A DNA stretch of 64,000 nucleotides from Thysanoteuthis rhombus (GCA_963457665.1 OY735216.1:47419325-47483324); one strand, 5' to 3'. Shown: positions 1 to 10,930, numbered from the stretch's first letter. A program made the numbers and translations. The notes: generated by a model from the sequence alone, not told the origin.

Positions 1-85
1 CCTTGAAGTGCTTGATTGGATATAAAAAAGCAATGATATCATGAACGGAATATATAAATCCAAACAATACCGGCTTCTTCAGCTA

Positions 86-86
<1 letters not shown>

Positions 87-141
<55 letters not shown>

Positions 142-153
142 ATATATATATAC
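87..153. repeat. (TA)n/(TG)n microsatellite
   Basis: A TA dinucleotide array, a short TG block and more TA. It directly follows a CTAG at 83-86, so the array may sit at the 3' end of a Helitron-like remnant (compare 2059-2062). The rest of 1-590 is AT-rich DNA in which I see no gene. Confidence 0.9.
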
Positions 154-615
154 ACAATGCAAATCAGAATACAATATAGTATAAAATAATTTAATACAAT
201 ATCCAATGTGTGATAAGTTTATTCCATTAAGAGCTTGATATATTCAACATTAAATGTTAAATTGAGTTAGAGTAAAGCTTAAAATATGATGAAGTAAAGA
301 ATTTGCTACACAATCACGTTCATGTTTCTGCCCTGTTTGGGCTTTTTCAGGTGAATGATCCGGTTTATTTTAGATCCCTATTCAGAATATGATATGTTTT
401 TCTGTATTATTTGGTGGAGATGCTATGTTTGTTGGTAGTTATAAATTATGAATTAGGAAGATATAGGTAATTTCTTTATCAGTATGTTGTTAAACCATCA
501 GCTCTTTATGGTATGTTTTCTCTCTGGGACTATTTTGTTCTCACTTAAATCAGCTTCCCCAGTGTTTGGGTCCACTTTTACATGACCATTTATGTATATA
601 TATATATATATATGT

Positions 616-1153
616 GAATTATAAATTGTGTTATATCACATAGAAGTTTATTTGAAATGATTTCCCATTGTAACACTAATATATCACACACCCTAGACAA
701 TGTAAATATAATAAACAATCGAAGAAAATGGGGCTGCGGCAGGAATCAAAACTGCCACTGATAGGGTAGCCACTTCACTTCAATGATCTTACCATTGATC
801 TAAACACATTGCCAGTAATACAAAAGCACACATAACCTCTTCTACACCAAATTCTCATCTCGTTTGTTCTCGGTCTATTCGTCTCTTCCAACACGACAAT
901 TTTGTATTAATAGATACATATTTGGTCCGACGGAATGAACTACTGGCAGCTTGTTTAGCTCAATAAGTTGGTAAGAGCATTGTTGTGTTGAATGGGCTAC
1001 CCTATCAGTGGCAGGTTCAATTCCTGCAGCAACCCAATTTTCTCCAATTGTTTATGCTATCTATATTGTTTAGGGCAAATGATATATCAACTGTGTAATG
1101 ACAGGAAAACATCTCAAGTAAGTTTCTATATGATATAACGCAAATTATAATTC
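616..1153. mobile_element. Foldback (inverted-repeat) element with a tRNA-like promoter in each arm
   Basis: Two arms of about 205-215 bp (616-821 and 939-1153) are imperfect reverse complements of each other, about 80% by eye, around a loop of about 117 bp. Each arm holds a tRNA-like segment. In the right arm (about 949-1035) a TAGCTCAATAAGTTGG A-box-like stretch is followed by GGTTCAATTCC, a B-box match inside a GCAGG/CCTGC T-stem. (TA)n arrays flank both ends (592-613 and 1189-1225). I read it as two head-to-head tRNA-derived SINEs or a foldback MITE. The acceptor stem does not pair well, so this is not a functional tRNA gene. Confidence 0.75.
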
Positions 1154-1188
1154 ATCCTGGCAGATCAAATATATCCATTTCTTAATAC

Positions 1189-1190
1189 AT

Positions 1191-1225
<35 letters not shown>
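1189..1225. repeat. (CA)n/(TA)n microsatellite
   Basis: Short CA run followed by TA repeats, just outside the right arm of the foldback element. Confidence 0.85.
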
Positions 1226-1230
<5 letters not shown>

Positions 1231-1311
1231 CTATAGAGATTAAGAATTTTGTTCTTCACTCTGAAATGGTGCACATTACATGCTGAAAACTTGTGTATAA
1301 TAATAACAACA

Positions 1312-2062
1312 CAGGGATGAACATAGGAAAGAACTAGATAACTTCTGGTGACCTCTAAATGTCAATTAGGGGTCGGTGCAATTTTAGCATTTTCAAATCA
1401 AACAGATCGCTCTAAATTTATGTGCAAGGGTAACTTGGCCCCTATGAACATTGAATAGGTAGTGTTGACCTTTGGGTACATCTTTTAGTGAATTGAAGGT
1501 CAGGTTAATTCGGATAGACATTTTAAAATTTAACCTTAACATTCTATGGCCTGCGAACTAGTATACAGGTGTAAATTGATGTCATGATGAACACAGGATA
1601 GGTGGCGATGACATCTGGTAACCCATACAGGTCGATTCTGGATCAGGTCAATTTTAGCATTTTCAAATCTTATAGAGACTGTTACACTCTCAGAGTTCCA
1701 AATTTGTTCACCTGGATAACTTGACTACAGCACGAACATAAGATATGTGACATTGATCTCTGTTGACCTACTAAAAGGTAATTCAAGATCAGATTAATTC
1801 AGGCGATTACAAACCTAAAAAAGATGGCTGCACCCTATCAGCTACAAAATTGTGTCCATGGGTAACTTGATCCATGATGAACATCAGATAGGTGGGACTG
1901 GTCTTTGTTGACCTCTAATAGTCAAGTCAAATTCAGGTCAATTTTGGTATTTTCCACCCACTTGAAGAGTTGTTATCCCTACTTCTAGAAGTTAGAATTT
2001 ACTACATGACCTTTAAGTACTGTTTACTTTTTCCCCCAGGCAACACCAGGTACCTCAGCTAG
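1312..2062 (+). mobile_element. Minisatellite (about 145-bp unit) with a Helitron-like 3' end
   Basis: About five diverged tandem copies of a unit carrying phrases such as GATGAACATAGG, AATTTTAGCATTTTC and GGTAACTTG. Phase marks lie near 1317, 1444, 1588, 1733 and 1879. The block ends with an imperfect hairpin (CCAGG-CAACA-CCAGG, one A-A mismatch) and then CTAG at 2059-2062 followed by T. That is the 3' layout of Helitrons (hairpin, then CTRR, inserted at A|T). No Rep/helicase coding is present, so it would be non-autonomous. The tandem array is directly seen; the Helitron label is inference. Confidence 0.55.
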
Positions 2063-2080
2063 TATATATATATATATATA

Positions 2081-2602
2081 TACAAGGTCTGTCTGGAAAG
2101 TATCGCACCATTTTGAAAATCTCAAGAACTGGTTTGGGGGCCTTGATGTACCTTAGCAACCAATCAGAGAGGACCTTTCTATGTATGCATGTACAGATAT
2201 TCTCTCGTAGGGTTACTCAGTCAGCAGTGAGATGGCAATAGGTGAGCTTGTGTACAGTGTGACATATTCACAATGACCATGTTTGCACATTATTCATATT
2301 TGATGCAGGTTTTATTTGCAAAACATTGCCTTACTCTGGTCTGTCAACCTGCCTTCAGTCAAAACTTGGTTCCCTGAGATTTGTGGCTTTTTACAAAAAG
2401 ATTTCAGATTGTGGACATAGTTCGAGAGAATATAACCAGTAAGTTGATGGCAACCCCAAAAGAGGACTATTTGGAAGAGTTGAAAGGATGCTTGGATAAG
2501 TGTGTGAGGTTTCAAAAGGAGTACAGTGGAGGGGATTTTGCCCTAGGTAAGCTATGTTTTTAATGATATCAAACGGCTGGATACTTTCCTGACAGACCAT
2601 AT
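2081..2602 (+). mobile_element. Mariner-like element, internally deleted
   Basis: The left end reads TACAAGGTCTGTCTGGAAAG. The right end, read from the other strand, gives TATGGTCTGTCAGGAAAGTA, so terminal inverted repeats with TA at both edges are preserved. Near the right end, about 2390-2550, the + strand frame reads RFQIVDIVRENIT... then LDKCVRFQKEYSGGDF. This resembles the C-terminal tail of mariner transposases (RFQ...I..N, then W.KC....G.YFEGD). The catalytic core is missing, so the element cannot move itself. A related left end is at 12632. Confidence 0.8.
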
Positions 2603-4417
2603 ATATAATAAGAAAATCAAGATAATGAATAATTTACAAAATTTATTATTAGAAACCCTCATCAAAAACTGTCAAGATAGGTCAACATGGGTTCTTAGAA
2701 ATCTTAAGTGATTCTGGCCGTCTGGCTCGTTGACCGGCCATGTATGTCTGTATTATGATTACAGGCTGAACCAGTGGAGCAGAAAATTTGATAATTTACT
2801 CCTTATTATGTCTAGAAAATTTTTTTGTTTATTGAAAATTTCTCCCCAAAAATAAGTACGGGGGGGGGTCTATTTACAATGCAAATTTATGCTTTGTCTT
2901 TCAGCAATCACACTTATTTTTTGAAAATTCAGACTTTTCAATGATCCAACAGAAGGCGAGATAAGTAATTTACTCATTGATCACCCCGATTGCCTAATTT
3001 AAAGAAAAACGCTTTTTATTGATTGACTAACCAGACCTGTCATTTATTTTATTTTTTTTCTTTCCTTTTAACACATCATCATCACAACTGCCATCATCAT
3101 CATCATCATCAGTTTTTATTACCATAATTCTTTTTACCTCTCTGAATCTTCAATCTAAACCCATTATTAATAATATCATCACATGGATTAGTTGGTAATG
3201 AGCTATTCTTATCTTTCCAACCACTTTCCCATTGAGTGATGAAGCAAGCCTTGCACTTCTATGCTGCTATTTCCATAGAAAGTGTTTGGAGGAGATTTTC
3301 CGATCTCTAGTGAATCCTGCTGACCATTCCACGTACCCGCTGCCATTTCTAATCAAACAGCTTTTTCCTCTGAATGACTGTTCTGCGGAACAAACTTCCT
3401 CGAGAGTGTTTTCCTGCTGGATATAATATCCATCTTTCCTAATCCTGGGTCAATGAATATCTTGTGAACCTGAAATTACTTTAACCCTTTACCTAGAGTG
3501 GCCTCTAGGCTTTGCATTGGGTGACTCTGAGTAAAAAAAAAATGAAGAATATGTTTCTTTCTATCACTATTTTTATATAAAAAAAATGACTATAATAATG
3601 TTCACTTTTTAACCATTTTTTCAAATTATCTGTGCAATCATCATTATCATTAGAACTAGTTTACTCCAGCCATCAAAAAAAAATATTTAGATAATTTTTC
3701 AATTGCAATTTGGTAAATGCTTAGAATATTAAGAGAAGTTATGGAGTCAATTCAAATGAGAAATTGTCACAGATTTCCAATATTATTGTGTACAATCAGC
3801 TTTCTTTTACAAATAATGGAATAATGAAACAGTTTACTAAGGGAAGTAACTCTTGCATGAAATATAAAAGTTATTTCTATCAGCAAGACGATTGTTATTC
3901 ATAAATATATTAATCATCAGTTTTTTCAAACACTTTACTTTTAGCACTTCTCTGGTGGCAAATATCATCATGTTTGTAGTAATTATCATTATTATTTATT
4001 TGGACAGGGATCCAGGTTAGAAAGGCTCAGGAGATCCAGACCCTACCCTCAAAGCATTATTGAGTTTTTCTTTAAGATGAGGGAATTTTATGAATAAAAA
4101 AAACTATGAGTAATCCTGAGCAATCATAAATCAGCATTAAAAACAAAAAATTTTCATTTTGTTTTTAATATTATATTTTGTATAAGAAGGATGTCTTCCA
4201 TCTTATTCTTTAAAATCAAATCATTTCATTTATCTATTCTGAAGTAAATTTCTTGGATTTATTTCACTTTACTCTCGTGTCAATTATAGTGCTAAAAAGT
4301 CATGACTCAAATGTAAGTGAAAAATACCAGATTTCATATTATTATCTTGTTTTTGATGTTTGAAGTTAATTTTCTTTTTCTTTTATTCATTTGATAAGAT
4401 AATAGTTCTCTTGTTGG
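2603..4417. other. Intergenic, no gene recognised
   Basis: AT-rich sequence with a short (CAT)n run near 3090-3112 and several poly-A/poly-T stretches. A less AT-rich open stretch at 3232-3426 (64 codons, + strand) has no motif I recognise and no convincing splice sites, so I do not call it. Confidence 0.6.
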
Positions 4418-4715
4418 GCTCTATCCAACTCAAAATTCTGGACCCCCATACCATCCTGTTCAAAATCATGGACCCTCATTTTGTCCAAAACTCTGGAATT
4501 CCATCTGGCTCAAAAGCCTAGACACCCCTCTGCTCAAAATCCTGGAACCCGATTCAGCTCAAAATCCTGGATCCCCATCTCATCCTGCTCAAAATCCTGA
4601 ACTTCCATTTGGCTCAAAATCTTTTACTCCCATTAGGCTCAAAATCCTTGAACTCTATACTGCTCAAAATCACAATCCTGCACAAAATACTGACCTCCAC
4701 CTGCTCAAAATCCGA
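4418..4715 (+). repeat. GCTCAAAATCCTGGA minisatellite
   Basis: About ten irregular copies of a unit of roughly 25-35 bp built on GCTCAAAATCCTGGACCCC. Units vary in length and sequence, which points to an old array. No coding potential is seen. Confidence 0.85.
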
Positions 4716-5224
4716 GATCCGTCACTTCTATCATTGCATGTTTTCTGTCATGTTAAACTTTTCCTATTCCCTCCTCCTCCTCCTCTTCCAAATCATCATT
4801 ATCACCAGTGTCTGCTAATTAAAACTATTGGTGTTTAATCAATGTTAGTTAATTATCATTATTACTTCGTTCTGCTTTCTCTCCGAGGTTTGTTAAGTGT
4901 TTATAAAAATAAAAAACTTGGAAAGATTTACTTAACAATTCTTATTAGAAGTTGTTAGGAGAGAGAAAAAAAAAGCAGAAAGAGAAAAAATATACGTACT
5001 TCGCATTAATGAATCACTGTAGCCCGTGTATGTACTAGAACTAATTTCTGAAAGATTATCTGAAACTATCTGAAGGAAATAGATCTTTTTTCTGAAATTA
5101 TCTAAAAAAATAGCAGCGCATGATTTGGGCATTGATAGTTGCAAAATGACCATAGAGACCCCTAAAAAGCACATAAAAAAACAAGAATTCGTTTATAATG
5201 GTGCCTTTGGAGCTAAAACATAGA

Positions 5225-5625
5225 ACCTAACCAAGAGACAGACCTGCAAATTGAGAAGCATGCAGCGTGCACATCAAAGAATAATGCTTAATCTCACATG
5301 GAGAGATCACAAGACAGCAAAGCATAACAGGAAGAAAACAGGAGTCCGAGACATCATAGAAACTATTAAAAAACTAAAATGACAATGGGCAAGTCATGTT
5401 GCAAGAATGGCAGACAACTGATGGACATCATGACTTACAACATGGATCCCAAGAGATTGTATGCGAAACCAAGGCCGGCAGAATACAAGATAGAGAGATG
5501 AACTAGACAAATTTAGGAAATACTGGCTCTGTGACGCCCATGATAGATAAATGTGGCAGATCCTGGGGTAGGTCTAAGTCTGATGACGGACGTTAAAAGA
5601 CTGATGATGATGATGATTGATATAA
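5225..5625 (+). pseudogene. LINE retrotransposon 3' end (reverse-transcriptase C-terminal remnant)
   Basis: With frame changes and stops, the + strand reads pieces typical of the C-terminal tail of a LINE reverse transcriptase: QRAHQRIMLNLTWRDHK, then KTGVRDIIETIKKLK, then a W.SHVARMADN.W block. It ends in a GATGATGATGAT microsatellite tail near 5605-5620, as many LINEs end in a short repeat. It is disabled by several stops. The same tail family appears at 10705, 13795, 25695 and 50627. Confidence 0.8.
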
Positions 5626-5764
5626 TCATGCAAATTTTCCAGGTTTTAGCCCCCAAAATGTGATCATGTGTGCCTTGAGGCACATACACACTCATAGATA
5701 CGGATGTTCAAAGAGAGAAGAATCTGTAGCTCACTTACCTGATTGGTCGGCTGTTTGTGGGGGC

Positions 5765-6460
5765 TATGGTGATTTGAAAAGGAAAGAAAAGGGAGAAGGA
5801 GAAATAAAGAGTGATGGAAAAATGAATAAAAGAAGGAGTTGGACATTTAGTGGGGGAGTGAGAGAAAAAAGCGGAGAGAAAGAGTAAGAAAAAGGGAGTG
5901 AAAAATGTAGAGTGAGAGGTAGAGTGAGTGACACATTGAGAAAGAGGGAGAGAAAAAAGTTGGGGGGGAGAGAGAAGGAGACAGTGAGAAAAGAAGGGAG
6001 AGAAAAAGGGAGAATGAGAAGTAAAGAGGGATGAAGGAAAAGGAGTAAAAGCAAAAGTTGTGTAGTGGGGAGGGAGAGAAAAAGATGGGTAGAGGGAGAG
6101 AGTTACAAAAAAAAGGAAAGAAAGAGAAAGGAAAAGAGAGTGAGAGGTAGTCAGGGAGAAAAGGGTAGAGAGAGAGAGTGAGAGAAGGGTGAGGAGAATT
6201 CAAGAGAGTGAATGAGAGATGGATGGCTGGAGAGAAAAAGTTTTAGAGAGAAGGGTGGGGTGAGAGATAATGCAAGAGAGAGAGAGAGAAAGGACGGAAA
6301 GGGTAGAGAGAGTGAGAAAAGGCTAGAGAGATGAAAAAAGAGGGAAAATGTGTGTGAGAGAAAAATACATAGAAAGAGAAGAGAGTGAAAGAAGGGCGAG
6401 AGAGAAAAAGAGATGGAATGAAAGAAGGGTGGGGAAGGGAGAGAAGATTGGGAAGGGAGA
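5765..6460 (+). repeat. About 700-bp polypurine (GA/GGGA) tract
   Basis: The + strand is almost entirely purine, with units such as GAGAGAAAAAG and GGGAGAGAAAA. The Ser/Leu/Phe/Pro-rich open frames on the opposite strand are by-products of this composition. It ends just before a higher-GC patch that may be the CCNY 5' exon, and such strand-asymmetric tracts can form triplex DNA near promoters. Confidence 0.9.
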
Positions 6461-6650
6461 CTCGGTCGGTCGCCAGACGTGACTAATCGCTTGCAACTTT
6501 GCAAGTGCTTCTTACAGTGATGACTAGTCGCTGTTGAACGAAATCGAGGCAGCAGCAGCAACCAAAGAAGAAGAAGACTGGAGTGTAAGTGTCGTCATGC
6601 CGGGCGCCGGACCCTGTGCTATGAAAAAGAAGAAAATCAAGGAGAAAAAC
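6450..6650 (+). promoter_or_regulatory. Candidate CCNY 5' UTR exon/promoter patch
   Basis: A locally GC-richer block between the polypurine tract and AT-rich DNA. It contains a strong donor-like GTAAGT after GGAGT near 6581-6586. A matching acceptor-like TTTTTAAAG lies just upstream of the CCNY start codon exon (about 8277-8285). I infer a non-coding first exon here spliced to the ATG exon. An unspliced upstream ATG at about 6597 opens only a short frame. No transcript evidence is available. Confidence 0.35.
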
Positions 6651-8290
6651 AGGCCGACCCCAGGACACAGCTAGATAAGGACATTGGTCAGTCACTCTAG
6701 CAACTCTGGTCCCTACATGGAACTTAAATAACCCATGTTTAAGTGGGTTTTTAAAGACTAAAGAGAGAGGAGTGAGTAGTTGTGAAAAAAAAGTGACGTC
6801 CATATCACTCTATTACTAAGAAGAAGAGAAAAGAGATTATTGCTTTATTATTGTCATTATTGTATTTATTTATTATTACGACAGTATAAAACTACGTTAG
6901 ATATTTCATTCATATCATACGTTCTTGGATATTCTACTGTTTTGCCTAAATAACCCGAATCTTGGAAAAAATGCCTCTTTAAAAAAACCTGGTCTATTAT
7001 TGTCTCTAATGTCTATGTAGGTAGATCTATCGAAAACATTTTTATAATTTTATGTTTATGCATATATACATAACAACACACACAAGATATTTAAATGTAT
7101 ACAGCTAATTAAAAACAAGCCCAGACTTTCTCCTTTTTTTTAATCAAAAAAAGAAATAAGAAAAAAAAGCACAAAAAGAAAGCAGTACTCATCTTTCCCT
7201 CTCTAGTCTCTACTTATTTTTAAAACCAACCTTTTTCCTTCATTGAAATATTTGTATGTTTATATGTATATATAAAATATACAAAAGCTGATTTTAAAAA
7301 AACAACAACAAAATAACTTAAGACATTCTTCTCCCGTCTTTTGATTGACATTAGAAAAACTAGGAGAAAGCACAAAAAAGAAGCAGTCCTCATCTTTCAC
7401 TCTGTAGTCTCTACTTATTTTTAAAACCCACTTCTTTCCTTCTTTCATGTATTTCATGTCTTCTCCCACCAACAACGAAATAAATCCCCTAAATTTTACA
7501 TCGACATTATCTGGAGGTAATTTTTGTCTCATACCTTCAATAATTATCGATATTATCCGTTTTCCCTCTATCAAAAACGGACTTTGAAAAAAAGAAAATA
7601 CTATAGTAGTGTTGTCCCTTTGAACAGCTGAACATGGCCACAGCAAACCACAACATGGTATAATAAAGTATTTACTAAACATACCTTTGAAATCTACACC
7701 TATTTGTAAATATGTTTTACAAGAGTTGGTATATTTAATGATATACCTGGTGTCTATGGCCTTATTGGTAGAGCTCTTGAATTTTTAATCATTAAGGTTA
7801 AAGTCCACCCTACCTATTTAAACTTGAGTAAAGTACCCCGGTATATAGGTGGTTGCTTTCTCATACATCTTTTATTTCTGTTGATGCTTCTATAGTTTGC
7901 CTTAAGAATGCAGATAGATCTCGTTTTTTTTTCCTTTTTATAAAACAAATTTTCTTGTTAAATCGAGGTAAAATTTCCAAGATATTCGAACTGATCCTAA
8001 ATGTAAAACTATAAAACTTACTATCTCCCCTTGGCATTATACAAATTTTCTTTGGGGGGTAAACAGATTCATCTGCTTCTAAAATTCGTAAATGTTGTCT
8101 CTCTCTCCACCTCTTAGAAAGATCGCTTTAAGACAGCTAAATCATTTGATTTAATTGGATAAAAATCAAGAAAGAAGAAAAAACAAAACAAAAAAAAACG
8201 AACTTGTACTGATTGAAAATAAAAAAACACGGATTTTAGTGGTACTCTGAAAGAACCATTAATAATTATATCGGATTTTTAAAGCAAGGC
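6651..8290. other. AT-rich stretch upstream of the CCNY start exon
   Basis: Two partly similar AG-rich/poly-A blocks lie near 7130-7240 and 7360-7450 (shared CTCATCTTTC and CTCTACTTATTTTTAAAACC phrases), suggesting a local duplication. A tRNA-like fragment near 7745-7810 has A-box-like TGGCCTTATTGGTAGAG and weak B-box GGTTAAAGTCC. No coding exon is recognised. Confidence 0.5.
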
Positions 8291-8300
8291 CCTTGAAGAC

Positions 8301-8517
8301 ATGGGCAATAGCCAGTCATGTTGTGCTTATTCCAGCCCCAAACAAATTCAAAATATTCGTCATAAAAGAAAAGAGGATATATATCGTCCAGCATGTACTG
8401 AAGATATTGGAGCATCAGGCCCAGGTGGGGCAGGCGTGGGCGAAGGGCTGACCAGTGGAGGTGCCCAAAAACAGAGTCACAGTAACTTACAACATATTAG
8501 TGACCGTGAACCAGAGG
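8301..8517 (+). CDS. CCNY: CCNY coding exon 1 (residues 1-72 plus 1 nt)
   Basis: The ATG sits in a good context (GACATGG) and starts MGNSQSCCAYSSPK, the conserved dual-acylation leader that tethers cyclin-Y to the plasma membrane. A Gly/Ser-rich stretch (residues about 38-55) is longer than in vertebrates. The exon then carries the conserved NLQHISDRE block. It ends GAACCAGAGG with donor GTGAGT at 8518, phase 1. The acylation leader fixes the start codon. Confidence 0.95.
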
Positions 8518-8539
8518 GTGAGTATGGTTTGTAATTTAA

Positions 8540-9542
8540 TTTCCATTTTAATATGTCCGTTCGTCTGTCAGTCTCCATAAGTTTCTACTCGTATGAAATT
8601 TTGTGGAAGGTTGGGCAATGGGTTATGGAAGAAGTAGTATTTGAGTTTTGGGGAGGATCCATGCACAGTTACCTCCCCAACATCGGAGCTATGTTCAGAG
8701 CATACATCTCCAAATGATCTCAATGAAATTGCGTTGACTGAGGGATTTGCTCTCAGCTTTTTAGTTTTTAATTTACCTCTGCTGACGACGTCGGAAGATG
8801 TATTCACTTGTATCTGTTTGTCCACACGATATCTACAAAAGTTCTCGATGAATTTCGATGACATTTTGTAGAAGGGTGGACCATGGGCTAAGTGAGGATT
8901 AATCAAATCTTGGGGTGGATACTGGATTATTTTCCAATGGAATGATGATAGTCTGAAAATTGATTAGTTGAAACTTGGTTACTTACAGTCGAATTTTTAG
9001 GCTGTCTGCACAATACCTCCAGAAGTTCTCTTTGAATTCCAATGATATTTTGTGAACAGGTGGGCCATGGGCTAAGGATGAACTGGTTACATTTTAGGGC
9101 AGATCTAGGGATTTTTGAACTTACCTCCCCTGCATCGTAGCTTTGTATGAACTGGAAGATGTATATGTATTCACTCCTGTTTATCCACGCAATTTCTCCA
9201 AAATCTATTGATGACATTTTGTGTAAGGCTGGGCCATGGGCTAAGGAAGAATTGATTATAGTTTAGGACGGATCCAGGAATTTGGAAAACATTTTATTTT
9301 ACAACTATCTTTGCTGCATTTTAGCTATATGTCCATGCAATATCTCCAAAATTTCTGAATGAATTCCATTGACATTTCGTGGAAGTGTGGGCTAAGGGAG
9401 AAGTGATTGAATTTTGTGTTCAGATCCAGGAATGATCTACAGAACCCCCCCCCCTCTGCACATCTTAGTTATATATGATCTGATTTCATTGGTTTTAGTG
9501 ACAATGTCGTTAGCAGAGGTGTGCGCTCTGGGTGCTTTCTAG
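8540..9542 (+). mobile_element. Non-autonomous Helitron-like element with internal tandem repeats
   Basis: About five diverged tandem units repeat phrases like AATTTCAATGACATTTTGTG, GGTGGGCCATGGGCTAAG and GGATCCAGGAATTT, at spacings of about 165-270 bp. The block ends with a hairpin-like GCGCTCTGGGTGC and then TTTCTAG|T, with CTAG at 9539-9542. Hairpin plus CTAG before T is the Helitron 3' signature. Relatives with the same end occur at 25283-25286 and 37031-37034. No transposase coding is seen. Repeat relatedness is direct; class assignment is inferred. Confidence 0.6.
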
Positions 9543-10700
9543 TTCAATTTAAGACATTTTTTTCTTTTTTTTTTTATTCATGTATGTTTGCTTACCGTGA
9601 TTAATGTAGGTTTAGTTAAAACACCGCTCCCATCTTATAATTAACAGAAAAAAAATCAAGACCTGTTTGAAAAGAATGATCATGTGTCTATCTAAAAATC
9701 CACTCCTACCTCTCAAAATTAAGGATCCAAATGATAGGTTGTACATTTGAATCAAAGTGTAGTATCAGTCTTTGAAAATTTGAGTGATTTTTGTCAGCTG
9801 TAGATCATGACATAAACCAAATGTGCTTTCACAAAAATCTATACAATGAACAGTGTCACTTTTTCTGCTTGTTTTTTTTTTCTTTCTGTTATAATGAAAA
9901 AAAATATAAAATTTATATTTTGCTGATGAGAATATCTCCTACCTACCATTTGAAACAATGGGCTCTCAAGAAGGGAGTAAATATTTACACTTTTTCACAG
10001 TTTACAAAAAGAAAATGGTTCTAGTCAGAATTGGTTCTCTAAAAATTTGATCAATTACATTGTGAAGGATCACAAGATGCTCAACAAAAATACTGGCATA
10101 TCAAGGGAAATTATGAATCACCACCATCCATACCTATATATGCTGTGTTATTGGTGATCAATTAAAAAGATCGAAAAAAGGGGAAATCGATGAATAACTT
10201 ACTTATCTCACCTTTTGTTGAACTGTGATCACTAAAAAAATTCTAAATTTTCATAAAGCAAGTGGGGTCAAAATAGTGACCAATTTAGTATAAACTTTCA
10301 TTGCCTATTGAACCTCTGCCTGGTCTGTTGTGGGTAGCGGTGATGAATATCTGGGATGAAGTAAAGATCAGTACCACCAAGGTCCCTGAGTAATGATTAG
10401 TACCACTCAATATAAGTCTGTAAAGATTAGAACCATCCAATTGGTATGAATTTAAAGATAAGTGATGAGCAAAAAAAGTTTTAAAAACGATTTATTCGAG
10501 TTCATTTATTTTTTCAAAACATCATGGGGCTTGCACCATTTTACAACAGGGGGGCTTTGTGGTCCTGCCCAGGAATGTACCCAAGATCTCTTTTAATGTT
10601 GTAATAGCCTAACCTAACCAAATAAAGATGAATGTACCACCCACTCAGACCAAGTAAAGATCATTACCACCGAGAGGAAAAGAGGTGCAGAACTTTACTT
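9543..10700. other. CCNY intron 1, no gene recognised
   Basis: AT-rich intronic sequence. A loosely repeated phrase (CAGTACCACCAAG / ATTAGTACCACTCAA / CATTACCACCGAG) between about 10360 and 10680 suggests a degenerate short tandem array. Nothing coding is supported. Confidence 0.5.
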
Positions 10701-10704
10701 GACC

Positions 10705-10800
10705 CTATCATCATCAGTCTTTTATCGTCTGTCGTTGGATACAGGCCCTCCCCAGGATTTGTCAGACATCGATGTTGTGGGTGTCGTGGGGCCAATACTA
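10705..10800 (-). pseudogene. LINE 3' tail fragment
   Basis: The reverse complement ends in AAAAGACTGATGATGATGA and includes a CTGGGGAGGGCCTG stretch. It is closely related to the tail of the LINE remnant at 5225-5625. It abuts the 5S-like segment at 10823, so the two may be parts of one element. Confidence 0.6.
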
Positions 10801-10822
10801 TCTGAATCAAATGAAAGGTTTC

Positions 10823-10930
10823 TTGCTCACAGCACCTAGTATTCCCAAGTGGTCATCCATTTAAGTACTGACCAGGTTCAATGTTGCTTAACTTTGGTGA
10901 TCAGACGAGAACCGGTGCATTCAGCATGAT
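10823..10930 (-). pseudogene. 5S rRNA-derived pseudogene or SINE head
   Basis: Read on the - strand this is 5S rRNA from about nucleotide 12 to near the 3' end. It contains the recognisable blocks CACCGGTTCTCGTCTGATCA, AAGTTAAGCAACATTGAACC, GGTCAGTACTTAAATGG and ATACTAGGTGCTGT. The first ten or so bases are missing, and several helix positions have changed (AACATTGAACC for the usual AGC.TCGGGCC), so it is a pseudogene. A LINE tail sits directly beside it, which suggests LINE-mediated retroposition. Confidence 0.8.

Noticed and set aside
88-130. CRISPR-like or bacterial regulatory repeats among the many arrays
   Set aside because: All arrays are microsatellites, minisatellites or dispersed transposons of a eukaryotic genome; no spacer-repeat structure and no operon or Shine-Dalgarno organisation.
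949-1035. A possible tRNA gene
   Set aside because: Good T-arm and boxes, but the acceptor stem does not pair and the unit is half of an inverted SINE.
3232-3426. 64-codon open frame with fairly balanced composition
   Set aside because: No domain, no acceptor or donor of quality, and isolated in AT-rich DNA; kept only as a note.
5664-6561. Overlapping Ser/Phe/Leu/Pro-rich open frames on the - strand
   Set aside because: Produced by the polypurine tract; pure composition bias.
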